A stretch of 64,000 nt of DNA from Posidonia oceanica (Eukaryota; Streptophyta; Magnoliopsida; Alismatales; Posidoniaceae), in the NCBI GenBank assembly GCA_037176725.1, contig JAZBRS010000026.1:147447501-147511500 (forward strand). The letters are read 5' to 3'. The first letter of the stretch is position 1; every line of letters starts with the position of its first letter. A model generated the notes under the pieces. It was not told the DNA's origin and searched no databases. It was given only the letters and a program-made list of their open reading frames with translations. The translations under genes and the position numbers were made by a program. Of the stretch, positions 11,176-23,296 are shown piece after piece.

Positions 11176-14100
11176 TGTAGACACCCCATTTTGACAGGCT
11201 GAACTAGTGGAATCCTTTTGGTGGCTTCTGAACCTTAACCTAAACCCAAAACCACACTCTTCTTTTCAAACCAAAACTCCAAACCCAAACCCCAGAAAAT
11301 AAACCTAGAACTACACCCATTTTTTAACCCAAAAAACCACCAAAAAATCATAGGAAAATCCATCCATTTCAACCTAGAAAACCCTCCAAAAAATCCTTAG
11401 AATTTTCTAACCCAAAAACCTCCCAAAAATCCTAGAAAACCAAGGTAAAACCACCCTTTTTCTACACCCAAAATCCTTCCAAAAACCTTCCAAAATCTCA
11501 CTCCAAACCCTAGGTCAAACCTTAGAAACCTTAGGTCACACACTCACCCAATCCCACTCCAAATCCAAGCCTTTATCCTCCTCATCTCTCCAAATTATCC
11601 TTTTCTCTCTCCAAATTATTCTTTTCTCTCTCCTCTCTATCCTCCTTCTCATTCTCCTTCTTTTCCTCTCCTTCTTTGTCCTATTCTTGCTTTCCAGTGG
11701 GTCCACCTTATGCATCTTTCCTTCCTTTATTTTATTTGTATTTTTATCTCATTTTATTTTATCTCTTGATTATTTAATCTTTAATTTCCTTCCTCCCCTC
11801 CCTTTCTCACTTTCTTTCTCCCTTTCTTTCTTTCTTCCCTTCTTCCTCTCCTTTTTTCTTTTCCTTTGTTCCACATTAAACCCCTAAAACTCTAATTAAA
11901 AAGGAAAACATAAGGAGAAACAAATCAGAACCTTAAAAAGAAATAATCAAAAAACTTGAACAAACAATTAGAAGAAAAATCCAACTAAAAAGCAACTAAA
12001 AACTAATAATGCAATCCAAAAAATATAAAACAAACAAGAGGAAAATGCTATTAAAAAACAAACAAAAGAAAAATATAATCAAAACAAACAAAAAGAAAGA
12101 ACCCTTTTAAAAATAATAACAACCAAAAGCAAATCCTAGGAAAGAAGAAACAATCAAAAAACCTAGGATGAGTAATTAAAAATCAACAGCAAACAATTAA
12201 CAAATCTAAAGAAACAATTAAAACACAAACTTAAAACAATTTAAAAGACCTAACTAAAAAGGAAAAAGAGGAAAAAACTTGATAAGTAAAACTTAGCTTA
12301 AAAATAATTAAAAAACTTAACAAACATTTAAAACAAACTTTAAAAAAACAATTTAAAGAAAAACTTAAGAAAAATTGTAAAAACTTAAACAAAACTAAAA
12401 CCCTTCTTAACCTTAATTTAAAAAATTAACTAATTAAAAAACAATCCTTCAAACCCTAACTAAAAATCTTAACTTAAAAATAACTACTCTAAAATATTTC
12501 CAAATCCCTCTTTTTATTTCAATCTTCCTTCTTCCTTTTTCTCTCTCCCAATTTCTCCATCTCCTTTCTTTTTCTTTCTTCCTTTTTCTTTTAATCCGGC
12601 CCGGCCCACTGCATCCTCTCCCTCCTTTCCTTCTTTTTCTTTTCTTTTTTCCTTTTCTTCCCGCAGCCCAGCCCACCTGCAGCCCGCGCCTCCTCCTTCC
12701 CTTCTCTTCCTTTCTTCTTCTTCTTCCTTCTTCTTCTCTCCCGCGAGTGCTAGCAGCAACCTTCCTCTCTTTTCAAAAATCCGAATTTCCCCCTCCATCG
12801 CCATCAGCCAGCTTGCCATCCTCTGCTCTCACACCCTCTCTCAACCCTCCTGTCCTTGGCAGTGCGTCTTCTGCGGCAGCATTTACTCCGGGCTGTCGTG
12901 CGTCGCCTCGCCGGCCAGCACTCCTATCAGCGGTAGTCTCCCCGCGTCTGTGGAATTCAAATCCACTGCTCGTGCTCAGCTCTCCGGCCTCCTGATAAAA
13001 CCGTTCCTCCTTCACCTTTTTACCAATCGAGAGAATCAGAGAGAGAGCGTGAGCAACCCAGAATTCTCCTCCTCCTTCCTCTGAAAACAATCCCAATTCC
13101 CCTCTCCCAGCATCAGACCTCCTCAGACCTCCAAACTCCTGCATCTTCCTCCCCAATCCACACCCAACATCCAGCATCCACCTCCACTCCTTCAACGCCC
13201 AGCCTCCTCCCAGAATCAACCCCAAACACCCGAACCTCCACTCATAGAACCCATCTCCCTTCACTTCCAAATTCCCCGCACCACTGTCCACAGAACCATC
13301 CCAAAATCCACCACAGAACTCACCCAACCTCCACCTTCCCAGACCACCCGACCTTCCACCTTCAGACCCACCACAGCCTAGATACTCCACCGCAAACACC
13401 TGCATCCGTTCCTGTCTGAAATCGACCAATCTCTCCACCACCCAGCATAGCCTCCCTCAGCCCAATTCAAACCCCTCTTCACCTTCACCAGGCCTCCAGC
13501 AATCCACTGGAAGGCTCCACCCAGCTTGGGGAGCGACAGAACACCACCCCCACCTCCGGTTGAACCAGCTGAACCCAAATTTGCATTTCCCTTCCTCCGG
13601 CGCGCAAACTCGCGCTCGTGCTGCCTCTGAGCTCCGGAGCACCGCCAGGAGTCGATCTCGATCGCCGCGTGCCACCGGGAGCGCCTGCAGCAGCCGCACC
13701 ACTGCCGCCGTCTTCTGCTCAACCCACTGACATCGAGGGAGCACACCAGCCGCGGAAAAAGGTAGCCTTCTTCACCATTAGGCAAGTTTCTTCCCCCTCT
13801 TGCTTCCCAGCTCATTAGAAGTAGGTTCTGGTCTTTGTCGCGTCGAGTTGTCGCCGCTGCTGACCTTTCTTCTCCGACGAGCTCTCTGCGCGCAAATCCT
13901 TCTTCGGCCCGCAAGCCTCGCCGATCGTCCTCTGAGCATCGTGGAGGTCCCAGGAACCTCCCTCCGCCCTCCGCTTCCGCTGGGAATGCCTGCAGCCTCC
14001 GGCCCGACTCTAGCACCTCCTGCAGAGCTCCGCCGCCGCCTCCGGTCCGCTCAAGCCCCCGTCATGGCTTGCCGACCAGCCCCCAACCTCCGGGGACGTC

Positions 14101-16863
14101 CCGCGCAGCTTGCCAGCCCTCCAGCTCCGCCGGATTGCGCTCCCTTCTCCGGCGCAGGCGTCTGCATGTTTAGCTACAGTGTTTTCTTTATTTTAATGCC
14201 GTTCGTTTCGTTTCGTTTTATTTTTCGGTTAACTTAGTAATTTTACCATCATATTGCATTTCTGCCTTGTAGTTTTATCTATTTACTTTCGGGTCCAGCC
14301 ACAGTTTATGTTTGATTTAATTCTGAATAAAAACTATATAACATTGCATGAAAAATATGTAGTTTCTTCTATTTGCATGTTAGTCCTGTTGTAGTTCAAA
14401 GCTTTTTATTTTCTTTTAGGTTTAGTCCTGCCATTTATTTTTATTGCATGTTAGTCCTCTGCAGTTCAAAGCTTTTTAGTTTTCTTTAGTTTTAGCCCAG
14501 TTATTTCTTTTATTTGCATGCTAGTCCTGCTATAGTTTAAAATACTTTTCTGTCTCTTAGTTTTTAGTTCAGCTGTTTATTTATTTTGCATCTGGGTCCT
14601 TTAGTTGATAAATGTCATTTAAATGCCTACTTTTACCTTATTACATTGCTCTTAAGTCCTGCTGTTTTTTTTATTTGCAAATCAGTCCTTTGCTCAGTTG
14701 TTAGATTTATTTAATTTCGTATTTTACCATATTACTTTGTACTTTTATCCTGTTTTATTTTATTATTGCTTTTCTGTCCTCTGCATGTTAGAAAAATCAT
14801 TTAGTTGCATACTTTACCATATTAAATTGCATTTTAGCCCCTGCATGTTTTTAATTTGCATTTTAGTCCACTGCATGCATTCACAGCATTCATTTAAATT
14901 GCATTTTTTCCATATTGCATTGCATTTCAGACCCTGCATTTCTTTGCATTTGCATTTAGGTCCTTAGTCCATTCGGATTTCATTTAATCCCTTTTAAAAC
15001 CTTATTGTATTATTAAAAAACCCACAAACTTGTTTTTATTACATCCAGACCCCCAGGTTTTTAAAAACATTGCATTTAGGTCCCCAGGTTTTCAAAAGTA
15101 TTGCAATTAGGTCCCTGGTTTTGCATTTAGTTGCATCTAGGTCCCTAACTTTTCAAAATCATTGCATATAGGTCCCTAACTTTTCAAAACCATTACATTT
15201 AGGTCATTTTCTTGCATTTTTACATGCATTGCACCCATACCTCATTGCACTTAGCATCTTAGCACACTTTTAAGCACTTTTAGCTCCCATGTATGTGGGA
15301 GGACCTGTTCTGCACACCCCTAGGACCTTTTTACACTTAGATCCCTTCTCTTCCCTGGTTCTTGGGTCTTCTGATCTTGAGGCCTGTGCAACGCCCGATC
15401 GGACCGCCAGATCTTCGCAACCAAGTTACCTGGACCACCCTGGTGGAGCAGACTTCAATACTGACCAAGTTCACCTCTGATCAGGCCTCAGATCTCCAAG
15501 GTAAGTCCTTCTGAACTCCTGCATAGCACTTTATTGCATATCACTTGCATTGCATGCATTGTTTTCGTACCGCGTTTTCCATGCATGTAGATTAGGCATC
15601 CCCTCTTGCCTATCCGCTCTACTCCTTCTTTTCGCGTACTCTTAGTGTTTTTGGGTTGAGTTCTTCTTGGATTTACTACTAATTGCGACCTTCTTCCCCC
15701 TTTTTCACAATCCGATTGCACCGCGAACTTTTGGCAGCGTGCAAAACACATCGTGGGACGATTTAGTGGGAAATAATTACAGGATAGTGGTGATCCCTCT
15801 GCTTGTTTTCTTTCCCCCTTGTAGGTCTTCACACCTGCATTGTGTGGTTCTTAAGCAGTGTTCGTTTTCACACTTACACCACATGCCTCTCCTTACTTGT
15901 TTTACTCTTCCCCTTTGCATGTTTTTACATCTGCATTGCATGGTTTTTACGATGTTTTGTTTCATTTGTTCTTGCATCGCCTGTTTTCACTTGCTTTTGC
16001 ATCGTTTTGCATGTCCGCTTTATTTCTAGTACCGTTTTGCGTGCCTGCTTTGTTTCTTGCACCGTCTTGTGTGCCCGCTTTGTTTCTTACACCGTTTTGT
16101 GTGCCTGCTTTGTTTCTTGCACCGTCTTGCGTGCCTGCTTTGTTTCTTGCACCGTTTTGCGTGTCTGCTTTGTTTCTTGCACCGTTTTGCGTGTTTGACG
16201 TTGTTTTCCTTTGCATGTCGCCTGCATTGCCTGATTTTACCGCTGTTTTGTTTTATCGCCTGCATTTGCATTTAGGACAGTGATGCTTACTGCCTGGAGT
16301 TCTCACGAATCAGGGTTCGCCCGGTTCGGAACACAGACAGCGTTGCTGAGCGCTTAGATTGCACGTTTAATTCCTTGCACTTAGGCATTCATGGCACTTA
16401 GGCATTCGAAGTATGCATTTTCCTGCATATGCGAGCGTAAGCCTAGAAAGACCGATTCTCGGACGTGTCGGGGGTGCCTAACACCTTCTTCGCATGTAAC
16501 AGGAGTCCTTGCCCTTTCTCTTGGCCCGTAATGACCATATTGCCCTTATCCTAAGCATGAGTCACATCATTTGTATCTCATTGCATCTCATTCCATTTGC
16601 ATTGCATCGCATTGCATCTTTTGCTTGGTTTTGCGTGTTTATTCACACATTTCCCTGGTTTTCCTTGTCTCTCGACTTAATAGACACAGTGGTGACTCTG
16701 ATTTGTCTTATCTTCTTCTTTTCTTTCCTTTTTCCCCTTTTTTAAGTGTTTTCGAGTTAAGTCTTCCTTCTCGGACACAGCCGCTAATAGTGAACCTGAT
16801 TCCGATCGGTGCACGCGAGCTTTGGCATCGTGCATGGACGATCTGAATATCGGGATTACTACA
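11176..16863 (+). mobile_element. 5' LTR (LTR A) of T1, 5.7 kb
   Basis: Bounded by TGTAGACACC and ATTACTACA. Layout: a G-poor A/C-rich tract (11210-12480), pyrimidine tracts (11570-11870, 12500-12760), a CTGATAAAACC motif near 12992 that could be the core promoter followed by a GAGAGAG leader, a GC-rich Pro/Ala/Arg-coding stretch to about 14170, a long T-rich part, and six 30-bp repeats (16031-16195). The end block is conserved in all Tat-like LTRs here (GCCTAGAAAGACCGATTC, GGGGTGCCTAACACC). The PBS-like motif in this copy is decayed to TGGTGACTCTG (16690-16700). Long minus-strand ORFs at 12773-14016 recur in LTR C but look like low-complexity by-products. Confidence 0.92.
16031..16195 (+). 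repeat. 30-bp tandem array in LTR A, six units
   Basis: Units begin ACCGTTTTGCGTG and recur exactly every 30 bases at 16031, 16061, 16091, 16121, 16151 and 16181. Because 30 is a multiple of three, several frames on both strands stay open. There are no unique spacers, so this is not a CRISPR array. LTR B has ten homologous units. LTR C keeps about one and a half because a deletion ends inside the array. Confidence 0.92.
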
Positions 16864-16864
16864 G

Positions 16865-16882
16865 TGGCGAATCCGTTGGGGA
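16865..16882 (+). other. Primer-binding site of T1
   Basis: TGGCGAATCCGTTGGGGA follows the LTR after one spacer base (G). The first bases are complementary to a tRNA 3' end of the form ...TCGCCA, consistent with the tRNA-Arg priming reported for Ogre elements. The T2 site reads TGGCGACTCCGCTGGAGA, so A at position 7 in T1 is probably a mutation. Confidence 0.88.
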
Positions 16883-17443
16883 TACAAGACTCTGGCTTTC
16901 GCTTTTGGCTTATTCGCCGCTTGAGTTTTGCTTTCTTTGTTTGCCTTGTGCCTTTGCCTCTTTTGCCTGTTTGTTTGCTCCTCTGTGCCAACTCCTAGCG
17001 AGACACATTGTAGCAACTCTGCTTAGGTTTTGCACCTGCTTCGCCTTGGCATGCTTTGTAGTTTGCTTTGCTTTGGCTGCTTTGACTTTCTTGCTTGTTT
17101 ACTTGTTTTATCCTTTGCTCTGTTCTTATTTGCTTTACTGTTTATCTGTCTTGACTTACTTTATCTATTGGATTATTACTGCTTTATTTCTCGCATAACA
17201 CATGTCTACATACTTGCTTGGCAACAATACATGCTTTTTGAGTGATGAATGCTTCTTTTACACACTTGCTATGCCACTACCCACGCACATGTCCTGTATA
17301 TATGCCTTTTGACGTGATGAATGCTTTCCCTTCACTATTATGCTCACAAACATCTACACATGCCATGCACTTGCCTTTTGCAGTGATGTATGTTGTTTGC
17401 CTGCCATATTTGGTTGATTTTCTTCCCTTTTGCACATGCCATG
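16883..17443 (+). other. T1 leader, first part
   Basis: T-rich untranslated leader, collinear with the T2 leader in reverse complement (about 51550-51960). Examples of shared sequence are ACATGCCTTTTGA-type words and the CATGCCATG end. ORFs here are short and hydrophobic and differ between the elements. The leader is cut by solo LTR B at 17443. Confidence 0.75.
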
Positions 17444-20400
17444 TGTTGACACCCCATTTTGACAGGCTTGATCAATTGGAATCTCCTGTTAGCTTCTCGA
17501 TTCGAATCTAAGTCCAAACCTACACAATCCTTTTCATCCTTCTCTCCAAAACTAGCCCAAACTTAACCTAGAATTACACCCCTTTCCCAAGCTCAAAAAC
17601 TACCCAAAAACCATAGGAAAACTCACCATCCCCAAGTTAGCAAACCTACCCAAAAACTCTCAAAAATTTCAAACCAAAACCACTCCCAAAAATCCTAGAA
17701 AACCTAGGTAAAACTACCCTTTTCCTACACCTCAAAACCATTCCAAAACTAAACCCAAACCCTAGGTCCAACACAAGAGACCCTAGGCTACACACTCCTC
17801 AAATTTCAGCTCTTTTCAAAACCTCTAGCACCTTCATTTCATCAAATTATCCTTTTCTCTCTCCTAGATTATTCTTTTCTCTCTCCTCTCTCTCTCTCTC
17901 CTGATTAGCCTCTTTCTTTTCACCTCCTTCTCTCCCTTCTTCTTGCCTGGCTGTGGGCCCCCCTTGTGCATCTATCTCTTCTGAATCTTATTTTTATTTT
18001 TATCTTATTTTTAGCATTTTCTTTGACTTTCAAAAAATTATTTTCTTTCAACTCTTCCTTTTCCTCTTTACTCCTCCATTTCTTCCTTTTCTTCTTCCTT
18101 TTCCTTTTCTTTTCCTTTCTCTTACTAAATCTCTAAAAAATCCTTAAAAACCTTTAAAACCCTAAAACAAAAGTAAAACAAACCAAAACCCTAAAAGAAA
18201 TAATTAAAAACTTAAACAAACAATTAAAAACCAAAACCTAACTAAATCTAGCTAAAATGGAAAACCATGAATGCAAGCTAAAAAATGCAAAACAAATAAA
18301 AAGAAAATGCTGTAAAATCAAGGAAAAAACCAAAATGTAATCAAGACAAGCAAAGGTAAAAACCCTACTAAAAATAATCAAAAAAAAATCCTAAAAGGAA
18401 AATAAAACAATTAAAAAAAAACACTAAGACAACTACTTAAGAAAAAAAGAAACCCAACTTAACTAATCTAAAAAGAACAATTCAAAAACCTAACTAAAAG
18501 GAAAAAACAAACAATCAAAAATCTAAAAACACTTAATTAAAAACTTAACAAGAAAACTTAACTAAAAAAATATTAAAAGAACTTAACAAACAAAAATCAA
18601 AAACAAATCAAAGAAGACTTAAGAAAAAAGGCTAAAATCAAAAATCTAAAACTCACCCTAATTAATTTAAAAACAAACTTTAAAAAATCCTAATTAACAT
18701 CCCAAGTATTTAACAAGAAAAACATAATTAAAAAATAATTTAAAAGACTTAAAAAACATTTGAACAAATCAAAAACAAAAAAAACCCTAAAAACCCTAAT
18801 CAAAGCTAAAACTTTTCTTAATTAACTAATTAAAAAACAATCTTATAAAAACCAAACTAAAATTCTAACTGAAACACAACTACCCTAAAAACATTTTCAA
18901 ATCTTTTCTATTTCTATTTTATTTTTATTTTATTTTAATTTTTCTTCCCCTTCTTCCTTTCTTTTTCTTCTTCTTCCTCTCTTCTTCTTTCTTTTCCAAC
19001 TCTTCCTTTCTTTTCTTTGGCCCAGTCCGGCCCGTTGGCCCTCACCACCTTCCTTCTTTCTTTTCTTTCTTTTATTTCTTTTCCCCAGCTCGGCCCGCAG
19101 TCCACCTTCTTCCTCTTCTTCCCTCCTTCTTCTTCTTCTTCCTCCACAGTTCCCCTCCCGCCAGTCTCCCTCTCCTCTTTGAATTCAATTTCTCTTCTCC
19201 CTCCCGATCACCTCAGCCTCCAGCTCATCCTTCTCCTCTCTTCTCTCAGCAGGTCTTCTGGGGGGCAATTAATGCCCGTTGCCTCCGATCGTCCTCGCGG
19301 CAGCAGCTCGGTCCGCGCCGGTGGATTCAAATCCACAACCCGCGCTTCACTCCTCCCCAGCTGCTTAAAACCCCCAGCAATCTCCTCCTTCTTTCGCCTT
19401 TGGTCGTCTCGAGAGAGAGAGAGAGCACCTAGAGCCCAGAAGCCACCCAGAACTCTCTCCTCTTCCCACTGAAATCAAGCGCTCTTCCTCTTCTTCCCTT
19501 TCATCCACACCAGAGCATCCAACAGCCCTCAAATTTTTCCCAATTCATCCCCTAAATCCACCCAAACATCCAGCACTTCAGCCCCTCCATTCCACGACCA
19601 AACCATCTCTGAATTTACCCTCCATCACCTTGAAAACACAGCAGAACCCAACACCCCCTCCTCTCAAAATTCCGAGCACACCAGACCACTAAATCCCTCC
19701 AAACTTCTCCCAGCAAACCACCAGAACACTACCTTCTAAACCCCCCAGAGCCTTAGCCATCTCCTCCCTCACAGACCAAATCCCTTACAACAAACACTTA
19801 GCACATTTTCTGCTAGAAAATCAACCCACGACCAATCCTCTTCTCCAGCCCTCCACCAGCCCTCCTAAGCATCCACACACACTCACGAACCCTCCAGAAG
19901 CTCGCCGGTACCCTCCAATTGATCCGGAGAGCAGCGGACACCTCCCCCCATCTCCGGCAGCCTCTGCCGAACCCATAGAAGCAAAATCTTCCTCCAAGCC
20001 GCGAAGCTTCGCTCCGGACGTCCAGAAGGCATCGGAGCACATCACTGAGTGGATCCCAACACTCCCGAGCCATCGACAGCACCTGCAATCTCCGGACGAC
20101 CTCCGCCGGCAAGCACTGAAGCAGATGACGTCGGGGGAACTCCTTAGCCACGGAATCAGGTACTGCACTCTCCCATTAGCTTAGTCTCCCTCCTCTCTTG
20201 CTTTTCCACCCTTTAGACTAAGGTTCCAGCCCCTCTTCTGCCGGGTCGTCGCCGCCGTCACCTCGTCTTCTCCGGTGAGCTCCACGACTGGAATCACCGC
20301 TCCGTGAGTAGAACCGGCTTCCAACTGTCGCCCGAGCTCCGCACTGACTTCAGGAACGCAGCCCCGCCTTCAGATCGCATCGACGACGCTCCGATCGTCT

Positions 20401-23291
20401 TCCCTGCCTCCGAGCAGGTCTGCAGACCTTCGACGCCGCTTCCGGCCATCACCAGGCTCCATCACAGCTCGCGAACGCCTCCCAGATCTCCGTCAGCCTC
20501 CGGTGAACGTCGCCGACCCTTCAGCGTGTCCCCAGCAGCCCCCCTCCGCCGGTCATGGCCACTGGTAGCTTCTGCTATAGTGCCATGGCCGCTAGTTTTC
20601 CACTGTAGCTTTATTTTCTATTAGCTAAGCTATTTTGCCATTAAATTGCATTTCCAGTTCCTATTTTTAGTTTATTACATTCTGGTCCTGCCTCTGTTTA
20701 AGATTCATTTAATTATGAATTTAAATCTTATTAAATTGCATGAAAAACTTAAAAAACTGTCTAATTGCATGTTGGTCCTTCTACTGTGTTTTCTTTTAAA
20801 GTTTATTTTAGTTCAAGCCCTCTGGTTTTTCATTTTTGCATGTTAGTCCTTTAATTAATAATCTAATTTAATGCTTTAGGTTTACCTTAGTAAATTGCAT
20901 TTTTAAACCCTGTTGTTTTCCCCATTTGCATTTTAGTCCTCTGTTCTGTTAACTTATGCATTTATTTTGCATCTTTTCTTACTGCATTGCATCATTTCCC
21001 TCATGCATTTTAATTTTGGTATATAGGTCCTCCATATCATGCACAACATCTGTTTTTTAAAACTTTTACCTTATTAAATTGCATTTTAAACCCTGCATGT
21101 TTTAAAATTGCATATAGGTCCTCTGCATGTTTATAAAACTCATTTAAATGCATATTTTTGCTTATAAAATTGCATTTTGGACCCTGCATATTTAAAAATT
21201 GCATATAGGTCCTTTATTTACATTCACAGACCATTTAAGACCACTGTTTCGCTTACAAAATTGCATGTTAATCCTCCATATGATTTCAAAACTTATTCTA
21301 ATGCATGTTTACCTTGTAAAATTGCATTTTGAACCCTACATTTTGCAAAATTGCACTCAGACCCTCTAGTTTTCGAAAACCTTGCATAAAAGCCCCCTAA
21401 CTTTTCAAAATCTTTGCATTTAGACCCCCACTTTTTCAAAAATTGCACATAAGTTCCCAAGTTTTCTGAAAAATCATCGTTAGGTCTTTTCTTGCGTTTC
21501 TGCATGCATTGCACTCATGCATCCTTGTATTTGGCATTCCTGCACACACTTAAGCATTCTTAGCTCCCATTTACATGGGAGGACCTGTTTTGCACATCCT
21601 TAGGATCTCTTGTACACCTAGATCCATTCTTCTCCTCTGTTCTGGCCCCTCTGCCTTGAAGCTGGGATATCTTCAGATCTGGCCGTTGGATCTTCTCAAC
21701 CAAGCTACCTGGATGACCCCGGCGGAGCGCTCTTCAGCATGGACCAAGCAGTTCTCAGATCAGGCTTCAAATTCCCAAGGTAAGTTCTCCTGAACCCCTG
21801 CACAGCATTTATTTGCATACCATTTGCATCCCATGCATTGTTTTTGCTTTCTGATTTCTCGAGCATGTAGAATAGGACCTCCTCTTCTCATCTATCAACT
21901 CCGTCTCCTCTTTTCGCGTACTCTTAGTGCTTTGTGTTGCTTTTCCCCTGGATTTACCACTAATTGCGACTTTCTTCCCCCTTTTCCACGATCCGATCGC
22001 ATCGCGAGCTTTTGGCAGCGTGCGAGACACATCGTGGGACATTTTGGTGGGAAACAATCACAAAACAGTGGTAATCCCTCCACTTGCTTCTCTTCCCCTT
22101 TGTAGGTCTTCACACCTACTTTACGCGGTCCTTAAACAGTGTCTATTCTCACACACGCACTGTTTGCCTCCCCCTTGCTTCTCTTGCTCTTCCTCCTTGC
22201 ATCTGCATTTGAATGGCTTTGTCGATGTTTTATTTCACCTGCCTCGACACCGTTTTGCGTGCCCGCTTAATCTTCGGCACCGTTTTGCGTAACCACTTTG
22301 CTTTTGCCACCGTTTTGCGTGCCCGCTTCGCTTTTGGCACCGTTTTGCGTGCTCGCTCTGTTTTTGGTACCGTTTTGCGTGCCCGCTTTGCTTTTGGCAC
22401 CGTTTTGCGTGCCCACTTCGTCTTTGGCACTGTTTTGCGTGCCCGCTTCGCTTTTGGCACCGTTTTGCGTGCCCGCTTCGTCTTTGGCACCGTTTTGCGT
22501 GCCCGCTTCGCTTTTGGCACCGTTTTGCGTGCTGATTTTGTTTTCTCGCATCATTTCACGTGCTGCTTCTGTTTCTCGCATTATTTTGCATGTCTTATGC
22601 CGTTTTCTCTTGCATGTCGCCTGCATTGCTTTGTTTTACCGCCGTTCTGCTTTTTCGCCTGCATTTGCATATAGGGCAGTGATGCTTACTGCCTGGAGTT
22701 CTCACGAGCCAAGTTTCGACCGGTTCGGAACACAGACAGCGTTGCTGAGCACTTAGACTGCACGTTTACTTTCCTGCATTGCATCCCATCACTTAGAGCA
22801 CACATATGAGCATTCATTCAGGCATTCATTGGCATTTAGGCATTCAAACCTGCATTCTCCTGTGTATGCGAGCGTAAGCCTAGAAAGACCTATTCTCGGG
22901 CGTGTTGGGGGTGCCTAACACCTTCCCTGCACATAACAGGAGTCTTTGCCCAGTCTTTTGGCCCGCAATGACCATATTGCCCTTATCCTAGGCATGAGTC
23001 ATATCATTTGCATTCATTTGCATTTGTTTTCCTTTGCATTGCTTCTTTTGCTTGGTTTTGTGTGTTAACTCACGTATTTCCCCCGGTTTTCCTTGTCTCT
23101 CGATAAAAGACACGGTGGCGACTCTGAATTGTCTTATCTTCTTCTTTTCTTATCTTTTCTCCTCTGTTTTAAGTGTTTTCGAGTTGAGCCCTCCTCCTCG
23201 GACATAGTCGCTTATAGTGAACCTGATTCTGATTGATGCATGTGAGCTTCTGGCAATGTGCATGGACGATCTGAACACCGGGATTACTACA
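17444..23291 (+). mobile_element. Solo LTR B nested in the T1 leader, 5.8 kb
   Basis: Runs from TGTTGACACC to ATTACTACA, flanked by CCATG (17439-17443) and ACATG (23292-23296), a 5-base duplication with one difference. It has the same internal layout as LTR A but is clearly more diverged from A than A is from C, so it comes from a sister subfamily. A TTAAAACC motif near 19366 precedes a GAGAGAG leader. The PBS-like TGGCGACTCTG is at 23116-23126. The uninterrupted T2 leader shows what the site looked like before insertion (CATG then CCTAGGATAGTAG), which confirms the borders. Confidence 0.93.
22251..22545 (+). repeat. 30-bp tandem array in LTR B, ten units
   Basis: CGTTTTGCGT (one copy TGTTTTGCGT) occurs every 30 bases from 22251 to 22521. 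The unit also contains GCCCGCTTCGCTTTTGGCAC. Homologous to the six-unit array in LTR A but longer and more uniform, so copy number changes rapidly. It creates Arg/Phe-rich and Lys/Ala-rich shadow ORFs on the two strands. Confidence 0.93.
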
Positions 23292-23296
23292 ACATG

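Noticed and set aside
11210..12480. AAACCCTA-like words suggesting interstitial telomere repeats
   Set aside because: No regular 7-base tandem; the words occur at scattered places in an A/C-rich tract.
16031..16195. 30-bp direct repeats looking like a CRISPR array
   Set aside because: Repeats are directly adjacent with no unique spacers, lie inside plant LTRs, and have no cas genes nearby.
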